From Lytechinus pictus (lineage: Eukaryota > Echinodermata > Echinoidea > Temnopleuroida > Toxopneustidae): 64,000 bases of DNA. Every line of letters starts with the position of its first letter. Positions within the stretch are counted from its first letter, which is position 1. Both the position numbers and the translations under genes were made by a program. The stretch is taken from contig NC_087252.1 of the NCBI RefSeq assembly GCF_037042905.1, positions 22,027,701 to 22,091,700 of the forward strand. Direction: 5' to 3'. Below are positions 44,800 to 56,347 of this stretch, in pieces. The notes beneath the pieces are model-generated. The model worked only from the letters and a program-made list of their open reading frames with translations, did no database searches and was not told the origin of the DNA.

Positions 44800-45795
44800 A
44801 TGGAATACTTTGAAAGCAGAAACCTATCTATTCATACTTTTCACGATTCAACCATCCATAGAGTTATTGTATCTATTCTTCTTGGACCTCTTACTGCCAT
44901 CGTAATAATTGGAAACGCTTTGGTTATTTTGACCGTTTGCAGTCGACCAAAGCTACAGAAACTCAACTATATCATCCTAACCAGTTTGGCTGTTAACGAC
45001 TTCTTGACAGGTGTAATTTCTATTCCGCTAGAGATTCACTTACGGACAATCCGCAGTGAGTTTACGTGCACACTACGTTCTGCTGAATGGTTTTTCATAT
45101 GGAGTTACGTTTTTGTGTTCGGATCTCTGGCGCATCTGTTACTCGTCAGCACCGATCGATACATCGCAGTCACGAGACCGTTACGACACGAAGCGATATT
45201 AACGCCCAGTCGGATAGCGATCTTGATCACGATTGCTTGGTGCATTCCGGCATGTTACGGTATTGCACGCATCACCGTAAATAGATCGCAGAAGAATGAT
45301 GATTTTTACTCCTACTGTCTTGGTCAAAGAGGCGTCAGCAACGGTGGTATCGCTTCGATCGTATTCGACCTTATCGTACCCATTTCAGTTTTCGTGGTTG
45401 GTTTCATCCTCATCATCCTAAATATCCACGTGCTTCTCATTGCATTCCGACAATCCAATCGGATCGCCGACATGACGCGCGCATTGGACGCGAATCATCA
45501 GAACGCTAACAACGAAAACAATAATGCGCGTCACGTCAAAGCAACCAAAATCATATTATCCATGGTGGCGTCTTTTCTTGTATGCTTCTTGCCTACGGGA
45601 TTATTTCTCGGCATTGCTACGCGCATCAACGACGACTTGTGGTATGTCACCGCTGATGACGTCGCTTTCTCTCTCTTCTGCGTCAGTTCGGCGCTGAACC
45701 CGATAATATACTGTTCCCGTGATCGCGTTTTTCGAGTAAACTTGATCGAGTTCATACATTCGTTAAAAATAGCTGTCCAAAACAGCGTAAGATAA
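44800..45795 (+). CDS. Rhodopsin-class (class A) G protein-coupled receptor, uninterrupted CDS
   Basis: A 331-aa seven-transmembrane receptor; ligand unknown. N-terminus of about 24 residues without a signal peptide. TM1 holds the GNALVI motif, TM2 LAVNDFLTG (the conserved Asp), TM3 ends in STDRYIAVTRP (the DRY motif), TM4 has the conserved Trp in IAWCIPA, TM5 has a Pro in IVPISVF, TM6 has CFLPTG and TM7 has NPIIY followed by a short C-tail with an amphipathic helix 8 (RDRVFRVNLIEFI). A Cys before TM3 (FTCTLR) and one in loop 2 (SYCLGQ) could form the usual disulfide. Odd points: TM6 has Phe where CWxP has Trp, and the position seventeen residues before the DRY Asp is Ser, not the Asp of amine receptors. 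Single-exon class A receptors of this kind are expanded in sea urchins. The ATG is the first in frame after the acceptor. Confidence 0.93.
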   Translation: MEYFESRNLSIHTFHDSTIHRVIVSILLGPLTAIVIIGNALVILTVCSRPKLQKLNYIILTSLAVNDFLTGVISIPLEIHLRTIRSEFTCTLRSAEWFFIWSYVFVFGSLAHLLLVSTDRYIAVTRPLRHEAILTPSRIAILITIAWCIPACYGIARITVNRSQKNDDFYSYCLGQRGVSNGGIASIVFDLIVPISVFVVGFILIILNIHVLLIAFRQSNRIADMTRALDANHQNANNENNNARHVKATKIILSMVASFLVCFLPTGLFLGIATRINDDLWYVTADDVAFSLFCVSSALNPIIYCSRDRVFRVNLIEFIHSLKIAVQNSVR

Positions 45796-45808
45796 AGAAA
45801 CAAACTGC

Positions 45809-45814
45809 AATAAA
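45809..45814 (+). terminator. Poly(A) signal AATAAA of the GPCR gene
   Basis: Canonical hexamer 14 bases downstream of the GPCR stop codon, implying a very short 3' UTR. Assigned by position only. Confidence 0.5.
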
Positions 45815-46349
45815 CTTGTTAGTGACATAAAGAAAAATTTGCTCTCGAGCAAACGATGTCTTGGTCTACAAATTGTCTAAAGTGTACGTCACTGAAGTTA
45901 TTTTTCAAACTAGAAAACAATAAGCAAATGTTAATAGCAATAACCTTAAAAGAGCGGGCGGGGAAGGGGGGGGGGGGGTATGTCCGCGACCCTGCACGAC
46001 TTTTCGTAGCATCTCGTGCACATTTCCATTGAAAAAAAAATCAAAAGGCCTATAACTGTACAACAAAGAAATAGAAAACAAAGAAATACATAGTCTCTAA
46101 ATGAATGAATGAAAATTAAATAGGATAAGCGAATTAAATGTGATTGTAGTTTAACTAACTCTAAAAAACTAATTTTGGGGGTTGGAATCCCCCAATCCCC
46201 TTTAAACTTCACAGATCGGAAGCTGCATTGATTTAGGACTCCAGTTGTAAAAAAAAGGTTGTTTTTAATCTTCACATGTATGTATTGATTAACCTTAAAA
46301 TACATTCTTAAGATTTCACTGGGCATATACTATATTGGGCCTATACATA

Positions 46350-46350
46350 C

Positions 46351-46435
<85 letters not shown>
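46350..46435. repeat. AT dinucleotide microsatellite
   Basis: About 85 bp of (AT)n with few interruptions; a second shorter run is at 46539-46568 next to the Tc1/mariner-like element. Confidence 0.95.
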
Positions 46436-46436
<1 letters not shown>

Positions 46437-46543
46437 AAAAGAAATGGATGAAGAGAACAATGGTTTTCTTCATCCATTTCTTTCACCAAAAATTTAAATA
46501 AAAGAGTTGCCAAAGCTGTTGTACATGTATAATTTCAAACATT

Positions 46544-46570
<27 letters not shown>

Positions 46571-46574
<4 letters not shown>

Positions 46575-47280
46575 ACTCCTCAAAAAAGTTTTGAAATCTG
46601 ACTTTGATCGACAATCCCTCCTTTGTTTTAGTAAATATCAATGTGTAATTAATATTAATGAATAGATCATTTAATTTTCTTTAAAATTATACCCTACATG
46701 ATATGATTATGGTTCACATAGAGGTGCAGTGCCTTGAAAAGTGGGGCAAGGTCAAATTTCAAAAGTTGCAAAATGACACAATATTGAAAGTCACTGTTCT
46801 TTTTTCAGTGGTGATGAGTGAGTTTCTCGGCGGTTTCTTTTAATTGTTTTCATGCACATTAACATCAACATGAACATGGAATCAAAGACACCTCGGCACA
46901 AGCAAACACATAACAAACAAACAAACATGCATGGGTATTTCAAACCACGACTCAAACCATGTTATCTCACAGAATCACCACAGAAGCAGTGGCTTGATTT
47001 GAATGGATTTTCATCTCTATTGACACAGACAAAAGAATCATGTTCTGTATTGACCCTTCATGACTATTTCGGCTCGTTTTGCAGCTTTTCAATTCAGACC
47101 TCATCCGACACTTTTGAATCCTGCTCTTTTCGTGATGGCATGATCATAACAAGCATGGTATCATTTTACAGAGAATTAAATGATCTTTTGAATGATGTAA
47201 AATATGCATTGTGCGACATTGGGAGTTGGGAGAAATTAATGGCCAAACACAGGTTTCCAAACTTTTTTTGAGGGGTTTAT
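46571..47280. mobile_element. Tc1/mariner-like non-autonomous element
   Basis: Left end ATAAACTCCTCAAAAAAGTT and right end ACTTTTTTTGAGGGGTTTAT are inverted over about 25 bp and sit in (TA)n sequence, as expected for TA-targeting elements. A 139-codon frame at 46852-47271 occupies the right half but has no recognisable transposase motif. Confidence 0.6.
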
Positions 47281-48040
47281 ATATATATTCTTTCGAACAA
47301 GTTTTCTGAATCTATAAAATATCTATACCTTTTTCAGTGGCGGATCCAGATAGGAAAATGCACGGGCGCAAAGGGAAAATTTTAAAATTAAGTAGAGGCC
47401 GCAAATATAATTTTCTTAGATTTGGCTATATGGTGCTTCTCAAATTGCCTGGAACCGCTGCTTTTTCCATGTATTGGAGAATATCAAGTGAACTGAATAC
47501 CCCGCCCTATATATCACAAGGCATACCACAAAAAAGAAACCCACTTTCAGTGTAAGATTTCACAATTTATTACTTATGGTAAGAGTGGAATCTCATCTTT
47601 AATTTGAGACCAAGTTTAGCAAATCATTCAAGCATGGCAGATTACTACCAATCAGTATTAAGGCATATCAGAAACGATTTGCGCAGAAACTCACGCGTTA
47701 TTCTGAATCCACTCTCATTCCAGGGATCAATGAGAGAATCTCAACAAAGAATAAACAAAAGAAATGCTAATGAGCCAATCGTCGAATAAGCAAGGTTGTC
47801 GTATCACGAACCAGCCTTGTCCAATTTTTCTGCGCAACCTGATTTTGACATTAATATTTCAAACTCGCCTTGCTCATTGATGCGTGAAGTGTTCGTCTCA
47901 TATTAGGTATCAAAATAAAGAGGAATAATTGAATTATATGATTATGTAAATGAAATATCATAATTCATTTGTCTTTGAAGAATAAAGACATGGGAATCCC
48001 GATTTCCTTTTTTTTCTGGGGCGCACTATATAGGTGTTGA

Positions 48041-48115
48041 CGTGTCTACGGCTCAGTGGATAAGCCTCCGTACCTTGAACATAATTATGGTCCGGGGTTC
48101 AAATCTCACCGCATC
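48041..48115 (+). repeat. tRNA-derived SINE head
   Basis: Box A-like GGCTCAGTGGATAAGCC and box B-like GGGGTTCAAATC are correctly spaced, but the cloverleaf arms do not pair fully. Best read as a SINE promoter region rather than a functional tRNA. Confidence 0.5.
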
Positions 48116-48170
48116 ACTCACGTCCTTTGGCAGTGCGTTTGTCTACAGGTTTGCCACTCTCTACCCAGGT

Positions 48171-48640
48171 GGGTGTTTCATAAAGCTGTTTGTAAGATAA
48201 AAGGGACTTTAAGAACGACTGGTGGTCTTTTCTTGTGGTAAATGGTATTTCATTGGCAATGCTTTAGCGCGTAAGAAAGGATCACCAGTCGTTCTTAAAG
48301 TCGCTCTTAACTTACGAACACTAGCGTACCTACGGGGGGGGGGGGCAGAGGGGGCAGTCTGCCCCCCCTGACGAGCCACAACCCATGCAAAGGACGTATC
48401 CCTGCCCCCCTGACGAGCTTGAAAGACCTTTATTGCCCCCCCCCCCCCCTGACAAGCTTGAAGCTCCTTTTTTTTTTTGCTTGTCAAATTTTTTTCTGGT
48501 ACGAAATCCTTCATTTGTGATCGAAGACCTTTTTTTTTTTTTGCTTGTCAAATTTTTGGGCGGACGGTTTTGCCCCCCCCCCCCCCTGTGAAAAATCCTA
48601 GGTACGCCACTGCTTACGAACAGCTTCATGAAACGGCCCT
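48171..48640. mobile_element. Palindromic MITE (ATAAAGCTGTTCG family), interrupted by a hAT-like element
   Basis: The left arm with GGGTGTTTCATAAAGCTGTT and the foldback to GAGCGACTTTAAG... are intact to 48318; the right tip GAACAGCTTCATGAAAC resumes at 48617. The gap is the element at 48319-48612. Confidence 0.85.
48319..48612. mobile_element. hAT-like MITE with 8-bp target duplication CTTACGAA
   Basis: Left end CACTAGCGTACCTACGG, right end CCTAGGTACGCCACTG (inverse CAGTGGCGTACCTAGG). CTTACGAA occurs at 48311-48318 and 48613-48620. hAT elements make 8-bp duplications and start with CA. The interior has C-tracts and repeated GCTTGTCAAATTTTT and CCCCTGACGAGC units. Confidence 0.88.
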
Positions 48641-50799
48641 CAGGTGTAGAAAATGGGTATCCGGTAGGAAGGAATTCCTTGAATGCTCAAGTACCTGCAT
48701 GATCAGGATAACCGTGCTAAAGCCGGGATAATAGTATTCTGCGCTTAGAAACATTGTATTAGGCGCTGTAAAATATAGTATTTTAATTTTGCAAATTATT
48801 TTAATATATTATTATTATTATTGTTATTACCATCATCATTATTATTATCATTATTGATACTAATACAATGAAGTCGTGTAGTAGTTTCACGGTACACCGT
48901 GTATCTTTCTTGGGCAAGTGTTCGTGAAAAGGACCACCCAATCTCTATGAAGTCGAGAAAGAATTGTAATGACCGAAATTCTAAAAGCAATATTTAGGAC
49001 GAAGTCAAGTTTATCTGAGAGATTGCAACCAACATGTACGAGTAGTCTAACGAAATTATACATGATCGATGTACATGTATAATTAAATAAAAGTTTGCAG
49101 CACTTGAAGAAGGAAAGACAATTGTTTATTCTCCGTGCCTTTGTACTTAATGATCGTATTCACTCATCCAAGTACCCACGTGTAAAGTTTGCAATATAAT
49201 TAGGGGAATACAATGCTACATGACCGTGAATTCACGCAAGAGCGTTATATGTTTGTCATGGACAGATATTTGAGAAAATGTTGAAGATTTGAAGGCTTAC
49301 AGAAGTAGCTATGAGATGTGTTGCGTGCTTTTCATGTTGTAAAGGGTACCACTGTGAAGGTGCCGAATGATGGTGGAATTTGGTTAGCATGGCGACCTAC
49401 TGCCAATATACTCCGGTGAATATTCATTGTCACATATACGGGAGGAGGCGAAATGGAAAGCAATTTCTTGATTTCCAAATAACCTCCGACATTTATTATT
49501 TTTTAATAAAATAAAAAATTGACAATTTAAACTTTCACAATAAACGTAAAATAATTTTGCTCGAAAGTAAAAGCTTCGCTAGAGAGCTAAAACAAATTTG
49601 GTTACGGACGGACTTTGCAATGTCACTGGCTTTTATCATAATAATATTGTATATCATAATACTATTCTAGGTGGGTTTTTTTTTTCGTTTGTATATTTTG
49701 GTGCATTTTTGATGTTTTTGGTTCACCTCGATATGAGTAATCATTATACTGATAATAATTTTTTAATTAATTTTTGCCACTTCAAATTCCTAAGCTACAA
49801 TTTGGCAATGTGAAATGTAAAATGACTTAGATATATATTATTTTTAATTGAATGAAGCTGAATCTCGATTGCATAATGATAATTATTTGTACATGGAACG
49901 ACCAGCATGAGATATGGAGCACACATTAATGATAATAATAATAATAAAAATGAATAAAAAATGAACTATGTACAGCCAAGATAGCAGTCATAAATGTTAG
50001 GTTGAGCATTCGTTGTCATATTTTTCATCTCTGGTGTTTCTCCTTTTGCCTATACAATTTTCCCCCTTAGAATGCAATCAACTTGTTGCAAAGTGGGGCA
50101 GGTCTTAACAAATTTGATAATTATCTCATTATTAACACTGATATCGCGTATTGTCATCATTCAGGTCATAATTTACTAATTAGTGTTGCATAGACCATTA
50201 TAAAGATCCTCATTTAATATCATAGGTGCCAATTACATCAGATTAATCTATTTTCATTATTCATAGCTCATTAGAGTTCTTCTATAATTTCCCTATTGTT
50301 AGCAGTAACAACTTTAACCCTAAGGGACGTGGGTGTATTTGAGATGTATAGACCAGTTCGTAGTTACTCATTGACAATTTTCGGTCAAATGACCTTTCAT
50401 TTCTTTCATTATGATAGGCAGATTTCAAAGCAAAATATTACGTAAGCTTGCCTCACATAGCAGGATAAAGAAATTGAATAGACCAGGTGACTAGAATAGC
50501 ACACCAATGAACACTTTATTAAGGTATTTGTTGCATTCCTACTTTGAATGCATATCATAGCATGTTGCACAATGTACTTGACAAACTGTGAAAACCAGTC
50601 GTTCGTGGACGCGTTGTCGTTTTTTGTGGATGTAAATGAAAACCACAATTCAAAAGAATATATGAATAATCAAGACATCAAAGTTGGTGCTTATCTCATT
50701 AGATTTTAAACCACCATGTCACTTTAGTACAAATGACCTTCCTCTGATCATGCGTAGAATCTTTTGATCATGCGCAGAAAGGATCCGAACTGGCTTATT

Positions 50800-51520
50800 G
50801 AGGACTGGGAGGGGGGGGGGGGGCATCGTGCCCCCCCCCCCTTCTGATCTCGGCCGCTGTTCGCACGATTGCGTTGAAATTTGGCACGCACATTCATTAC
50901 CATAAACTAAAAGCCAATATAAAAATTAAAATATCTGAATTAAAAAAATATTTATTATGAATAAAATATGCAAATTTATTCGTGAAAAACATTATTTGCA
51001 TAATTTAACACCCAATTTTTTCTTCTTCCAGATGTCATCTTTGTAATCTTATTTAAAGGTTTCCACAAAGAAAAACTGCGAAAGACAAATTTTTCCTTAT
51101 TTCTATAATTTCCTATGTATTTCATTGTTTTTTAATGGGAATTAATACATTTAACTACTAAATTAAACCCTATTAATTAAGCAGACCAATTAGAATGAAA
51201 ATAATCACCCTTTCGTGAATTTCATCTCCCACAGACTTTGTACACACATAATAAAAAATGAGCTATTTTCGGCATGACATTGTCCCATATTTCTTTGCAT
51301 GTTTGTAAATTGTGATGTATTGTATTTGTACTTTTTATATTGGTCAAATGAATAATAATAATAAAAAGTCACGTGGCGTCGCGACACTATACCCGTACGT
51401 CACGAATTTGGCCTCAAAGGTTGCGCGAAACTTAAAAGAAAAAAAAAATTGCGGCTCTATCTTCTTACGTTTCGGAAATATCACGCGAAGCGTTATTGGG
51501 GGCATGATGTCTTCCTAGGG
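50800..51520. mobile_element. Diverged relative of the piggyBac-like element 20852-21576 (inverse orientation)
   Basis: The right end CCTAGGG abuts TTAA (51521-51524). Internal blocks align with the reverse complement of 20852-21576: the G-tract/CCCCC foldback followed by TGATCTCGGCCGC against AGATCTCAGCCGC, and CCGTACGTCACGAATTTG against CCGGGCGTCACAAATTTG. The left end is eroded. Confidence 0.55.
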
Positions 51521-51559
51521 TTAACATTATTTATATGATTTGGTTGTTTCCAGTGCCTC

Positions 51560-51692
51560 TGAAAGAACGACTGGTGATCCTTTCTTATGGCGAATGGTAT
51601 TCATTAGCGATGGTTTTGCGCGTAAGAAAGGATCACCAGTCGTTCTTAAAGTCGCTCTTAACTTACAAACAGCTTTATGAAACACCCACCTG
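51560..51692. mobile_element. Palindromic MITE, ATAAAGCTGTTCGTAAG family, left-truncated copy
   Basis: Foldback GAACGACTGGTGATCC...GGATCACCAGTCGTTC and right arm GCTCTTAACTTACAAACAGC ending GAAACACCCACC. Confidence 0.8.
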
Positions 51693-51989
51693 GCCCCCGG
51701 ATTCAAAAAGATTGAAAATCATGTCTAGTTGGAGGAGCACAGACCCTGATTGAAACTGTTTTAAACAAGTAGGTCTTCACACAAAGACTAGCACATATAA
51801 AACTTGCTGTTTCAATTCAGTCATTGTAGGCTTTGCATTCAGACATTTTAACTCGAGTGAAGGGTCTGCACAGCAGTACATGTATGTCATCTTTTTAGTC
51901 TAGATAGATGTTACTCGAATTATATAAGAAAATTGAAAGGTTTGAGGAATTCTGCAACTTCCTTGACTTGCAGTTGGCATCATTGTTAA

Positions 51990-52571
51990 AGGCCAAGTCC
52001 ACCCCAACAAAAAGTTGGCTTAAATAAAAGGAGAAAATCTGACGTGCATAACACTGAAAATTTCATTAAAATCGGAGGTTAAACAACAAAGTTATGACAT
52101 TTTAAACAGTTATATTCACATCCCCGGTGCACATCCTTGTCATTATGCAAATGAGTTGACTGATGATGTCATCCACTTACTATTTCTTTGTATTTCATTA
52201 AATGATATATTTTAATATCTTCCTCATTGTCATGTGAAAAAAAGATTTATTCCTCCCTGAACATGTGAATTACCATTGTCTTAACATTTTTTTGGTTCAG
52301 TCAAGTTGGCCATTATTGCCAAATCTGTAAAAATTGATATATTGTATAATTCAAACAATACATAACAAAAGAAATAGTGAGACATCATCGACTGTGTCAT
52401 TTGCATGTCACTGAGTTGTGCATATAACTGTGTCATGAAAAATAAGCAAAACTTTAAAATTTCATAACTTCCTTATTTTACATCTGATTTTGATGAAATT
52501 TCCAGTTGTTGTGCTTGTTTGATTTTTCTCTATTTATTCAAATCAACATTTTCTGGGATGGACTTGACCTT
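51990..52571. mobile_element. TTAA-flanked palindromic MITE, family A, copy 4
   Basis: TTAA at 51986-51989 and 52572-52575; ends AGGCCAAGTCCACCCCAAC and GGATGGACTTGACCT. Confidence 0.85.
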
Positions 52572-52877
52572 TTAAGAGTAAATAAGATAAGTGTGTTGTC
52601 ACTTTATTAGTGGGAATATGTATTAAGACTATATGATCAAATTGTTACACTCTGGGTAAGAAACAAGTGATTTTTCTGGGGAGTGTTTCACGAAACAAAT
52701 AGTCATTGATTATCACTGTCAACTGTTATAAGCTACTGAAATGCATGCATATGATTGGCTAAGTGAAAATTAGTCAGTGAAAAATCAGACTAAACTATAT
52801 TCATGCAACGCTCCCAGGGACCCGAGGTGATGCTATTCAACATGGCCAAGCAGTTTTTTTTCCTTGCTGCAGTATGA

Positions 52878-53300
52878 CTTTCACACACACACACCCTCTC
52901 ACAAAAACAAACACAACCTCTCACACAAACACACCCTCTCTCACAACAACACACACTCACCCTCACAAAAACACACACACACACTCTCACAAAAAAAACA
53001 CACACACACCCACACACACCCTCACAAAAACACACACACACCCTCACAAAAAACACACCCACACTCTCACAAAAACACACACACTCCCACTCTCTCACAA
53101 AAACAAACACACACCCCCACTCTCACAAAAACAAACACACACACACCCTCTCACAAAAACACACACACACCCTCACAAAAACACACCCCACTCTCACAAA
53201 AACACACACACTCCCACTCTCTCAAAAACAAACACACCCTCTCACATGAACACACACACCCTCTCACAAAAACACCCACCCACCAACACACACAAAGAAA
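52878..53300. repeat. CA/CTCTCACAAAAACACAC minisatellite
   Basis: About 420 bp of imperfect units made from CACACACACC, CTCTCACAAAAA and CACACACA. Open frames on both strands are low-complexity (His/Thr/Lys on +, Cys/Val on -) and are not genes. Confidence 0.9.
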
Positions 53301-53779
53301 TTGCACAAAAATAGTCGTCTATACAGTTCATTCCAGCATATACATATTCATTTTTGCATATAAAACATTTAATTATATCAAGGCTTGGAGGCACATTTAC
53401 ATTGGAAATATATATATATTCTTTGTATAAGTCCTACATGTAAAAGAGGCACATAAACAAATATCTACAGTTGCATGCAGTGTATTAAATATAAATTTTC
53501 AATTTCAGCAATAAAACACATTTGTCTTTACATAAAAATAACAATGAACAGAAAAGAAGTGAAAGCAAAAAATTATCAGTTTTATATATTTTTTTTCATG
53601 ATTATATTTCATAATTGAGATATAGATCTAGCACTTTATTTGACGAACCTTAAAATATGAATATGTGTACTTAACACATGAGTGGAGGAAGACAATTTGA
53701 ATAATTAAAGGTATCAAAGGGGGTACTCCGGGCTTTACATAAAGCAGAGTATTTCAATATTTTATTGATCTACCTTCTA

Positions 53780-55676
53780 AAATAAGCAAGGAAATTCCTC
53801 CTGTCCAAACATCATACAAAGATTTTATGTCCGTTCAAAATCACTCCTCATCCTTGTATTTTCGACCAACATCTGTTCTTGAAATTTCTAATTTGGTTTC
53901 GACTTTAAAACCATCGAAGGCATGTGGGTCAGATGATATTTCTCCCAAGGTAATAACAAATTGTATTCAATGCATTGTTGATCCCTTATGCCATATTTTT
54001 AATAAGTCCTTGTTCCAGGGTATTGTCCCTGACAAACTGAAAATATCTCAAGTAGTCCCAGTATTTAAAAAAAATGATCGTAAATGCATTGAAAATGCAT
54101 TGAAAATTACAGACCCATTGCGTTGTTATCCATATTCTCAAAAATTCTTGAGAAAATAGTGTACAAAAGATTGGATGATTTCCTTCAACTTCATAATATC
54201 ATGATACCACAACAATTTGGCTTTCAAAAGAATTACTCCACAAGTATGGGCGTTTTGAATTTAGTAAATACCATTATAAATGCAATTGATAGTTGAAAAT
54301 TTTGTATTGGTGTGTTTCTAGATTTATCGAAGGCATTTGATACTATCGATCATGATATATTATTGGACAAGCTTGAGCATTATGGTGTTTGTGGGGTAGC
54401 CTTAAGATGGTTTAAAAATTACTTAAAGAATAGATGTCAGTATGTAATGATTAATGGAGTTAAATCACAATCTAAGGAGGTTAAATGTGGTGTACCCCAA
54501 GGCTCGGTTCTGGGTCCCTTATTGTTCTTGATTTATGTTAATGACATTATAAATTCATCAAAATTGTTTACTTATTCACTATTTGCAGATGATACTTGCT
54601 TACTTTCCCATCACAAAGATATGCATACTCTTATGTTCTCAACTAACAATGAAATTAGAAATACATTTAAATGGTTTTGTTGTAACAAGCTTTTATTAAA
54701 TGCAAGTAGAACCCAATATGTTGCCTTTAGAACAAGGGGTAAAAGAGTTCCTGAAGATACTAATCCATTATCAATTGGTGGCCATCAGATCAATCGAAGT
54801 CAAGATGTAAGGTTTCTGGGAGTTGTAGCTGATGATCACTTATCATGGAAAAATCACCTCAGTTATGTTTGTACTAAGGTATCAAGGAGTGTTGGTGTCA
54901 TTTATAAGTTACGTTTCTCTGTACCTCAGCAGACCTTAGTAACCCTTTACAATGCTATTATGCCACACTTAAATTATTGTAATGTTGCATGGGGAAATAC
55001 ATATAGGAATCATTTAAACAAACTGCTAATTCTTCAGAAGAAAGTTATGAGGCTCATAACATATTCGAATTACAGATGTCCAAGTGTTCCTTTATTTCTG
55101 CAATTGAAAATTTTGCCTCTTGATGATTTAGTCTCCTTCAATTGTTTGATATTTATGTACAAATCACAATCCTCTCAAAACTGTTCATTTTAAAAGATAC
55201 ATTTGTTGTTAACTCAAATGTTCACTTGTACAATACACGGCAGAAAAATCTTATCCACCAACCACTTGCAAGAACAAATACTGCTTTGAATTCTTTTTGA
55301 TAGTTTGTATCAAAGAATGGAATAAGTTACCACAAAGCTTTAGATCCAGTCCAACACTGCCCATATTTAAAAATTCATGTCGAAAATATTCATTTGAAAG
55401 ATTACAAAATATCTTAAACTGAATCTTGATAAACCATATGCGTGTGTGTATGGGTGTGTGTGTGTTTGTATGTATTTTTCTTATTTACTCTCTAGATTAT
55501 CATTTGTATACAGTATATTTTCATCTCATTCTTGTTGTAATGTTCTATATAAGGGGCCCCTGTCACAAGCTCTGCTTCTATGGGGTCCCAAACCTATCAT
55601 GTATTCTCAGTTTTTGTTAAACTGTGTAATATGTCTCTTGTTTTGATTGGTTTAAATAAACTTGAACTTGAACGTT
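53780..55676 (+). mobile_element. CR1/jockey-like non-LTR retrotransposon, 5'-truncated and inactivated
   Basis: Reverse-transcriptase region with [25 protein letters not shown] and the catalytic FADD box (near 54583-54594), plus the thumb-like [16 protein letters not shown]. The endonuclease part and 5' UTR are missing. Breaks: an 11-base tandem duplication (TGCATTGAAAA) near 54085-54106 shifts the frame, a TGA interrupts the frame at about 54293, and another shift near 55190 separates the C-terminal end (ending near 55420). The 3' UTR ends TTTAAATAAACTTGAACTTG. Not expected to be mobile. Confidence 0.85.
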
Positions 55677-55869
55677 GTCTTTTCACAAACTCATGGAAAT
55701 GCAAGAACTGTTGCCAAGGCTAGGATAATATGAACCTATTCGGGGAACATACATTTTGTCGTATCTCAACCAAAGCAGGGCAAAATCGCCAAAAATATAC
55801 AGTACAAAAAAATGGCCTCCTTGATTGGGGAAGAGCACTTGCAGCAGGAAATGTTTCTCTGATGCACTC

Positions 55870-56300
55870 AAGAATAATGATTGCCGAGTAGCAATCATCA
55901 TCCACTTGTCAAGCCACTGTGGCATTGTTTGACCTTCGACCTTGTCCAACAGGGTAGAATATTTGGTAAAGTCCCGCACAACTCATAAAATGACCACAGG
56001 TTTATTATCATTAAAATGGCCCTCTGGTGTTATGTCAAGCTGCTTGATCGGAGTAGCAATCATTCATTTGTCGAGCCATTTATATTTGACCTTCGACCTT
56101 GACCAATGGGGTCAATTGTTTGTTAAATTTGTGTGTAATTCATAAAAAGACCCCAGGTTTATTATCATTAAAATGGCCCTCTGGTGTTCTTATGTCAAGC
56201 TGCTTGATCTGAGTAGCAATCATTTATTTGTTGAGCCATTATTATTTGACCTTCGAGCTTGACCCATGGGGTCAAATGTTCAGTAAAGTCGTATGTAACT
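55870..56300 (-). repeat. Three degenerate tandem copies of the HAUS5-like last exon
   Basis: Blocks around 55888, 56053 and 56213 align to the real terminal exon (same base at 56373), a period of 160-165 bp. The 55888 copy still reads KVEGQTMPQWLDKWMMIAT on -. The units share AGGTTTATTATCATTAAAATGGCCCTCTG, whose AATAAA (on -) could serve as a poly(A) signal near 56157. Confidence 0.85.
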
Positions 56301-56347
56301 AACAAAATGACCTCAGGGCTATTATCATTATAATGGCCCTCTGTTTT

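Larger units (their letters stand above)
44787..45814 (+). other. Likely terminal exon of the GPCR gene (acceptor to poly(A) signal)
   Basis: CATCTTTGCAG ends at 44786, 13 bases before the ATG, and is a good splice acceptor, so a 5' UTR intron is likely. AATAAA at 45809-45814 lies 14 bases after the stop codon. No upstream exon could be assigned. Confidence 0.5.
45815..53700. other. Intergenic region between the GPCR gene and the retrotransposon copy
   Basis: Holds AT microsatellites, a Tc1/mariner-like element (46571-47280), a tRNA-like SINE head (48041-48115), a nested MITE pair (48171-48640), a piggyBac-like relative (about 50800-51520), MITEs at 51560-51692 and 51990-52571, and a CA-rich minisatellite (52878-53300). 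The stretch 48640-50780 is AT-rich with only simple ATT/ATC repeats and nothing I can assign. Confidence 0.55.

Noticed and set aside
46316-46513. Ile/Tyr repeat ORF on -
   Set aside because: Translation of the AT microsatellite.
52790-53430. Overlapping long ORFs on both strands (188, 146, 106 aa)
   Set aside because: Low-complexity translation of the CA-rich minisatellite; no globular or transmembrane signature.
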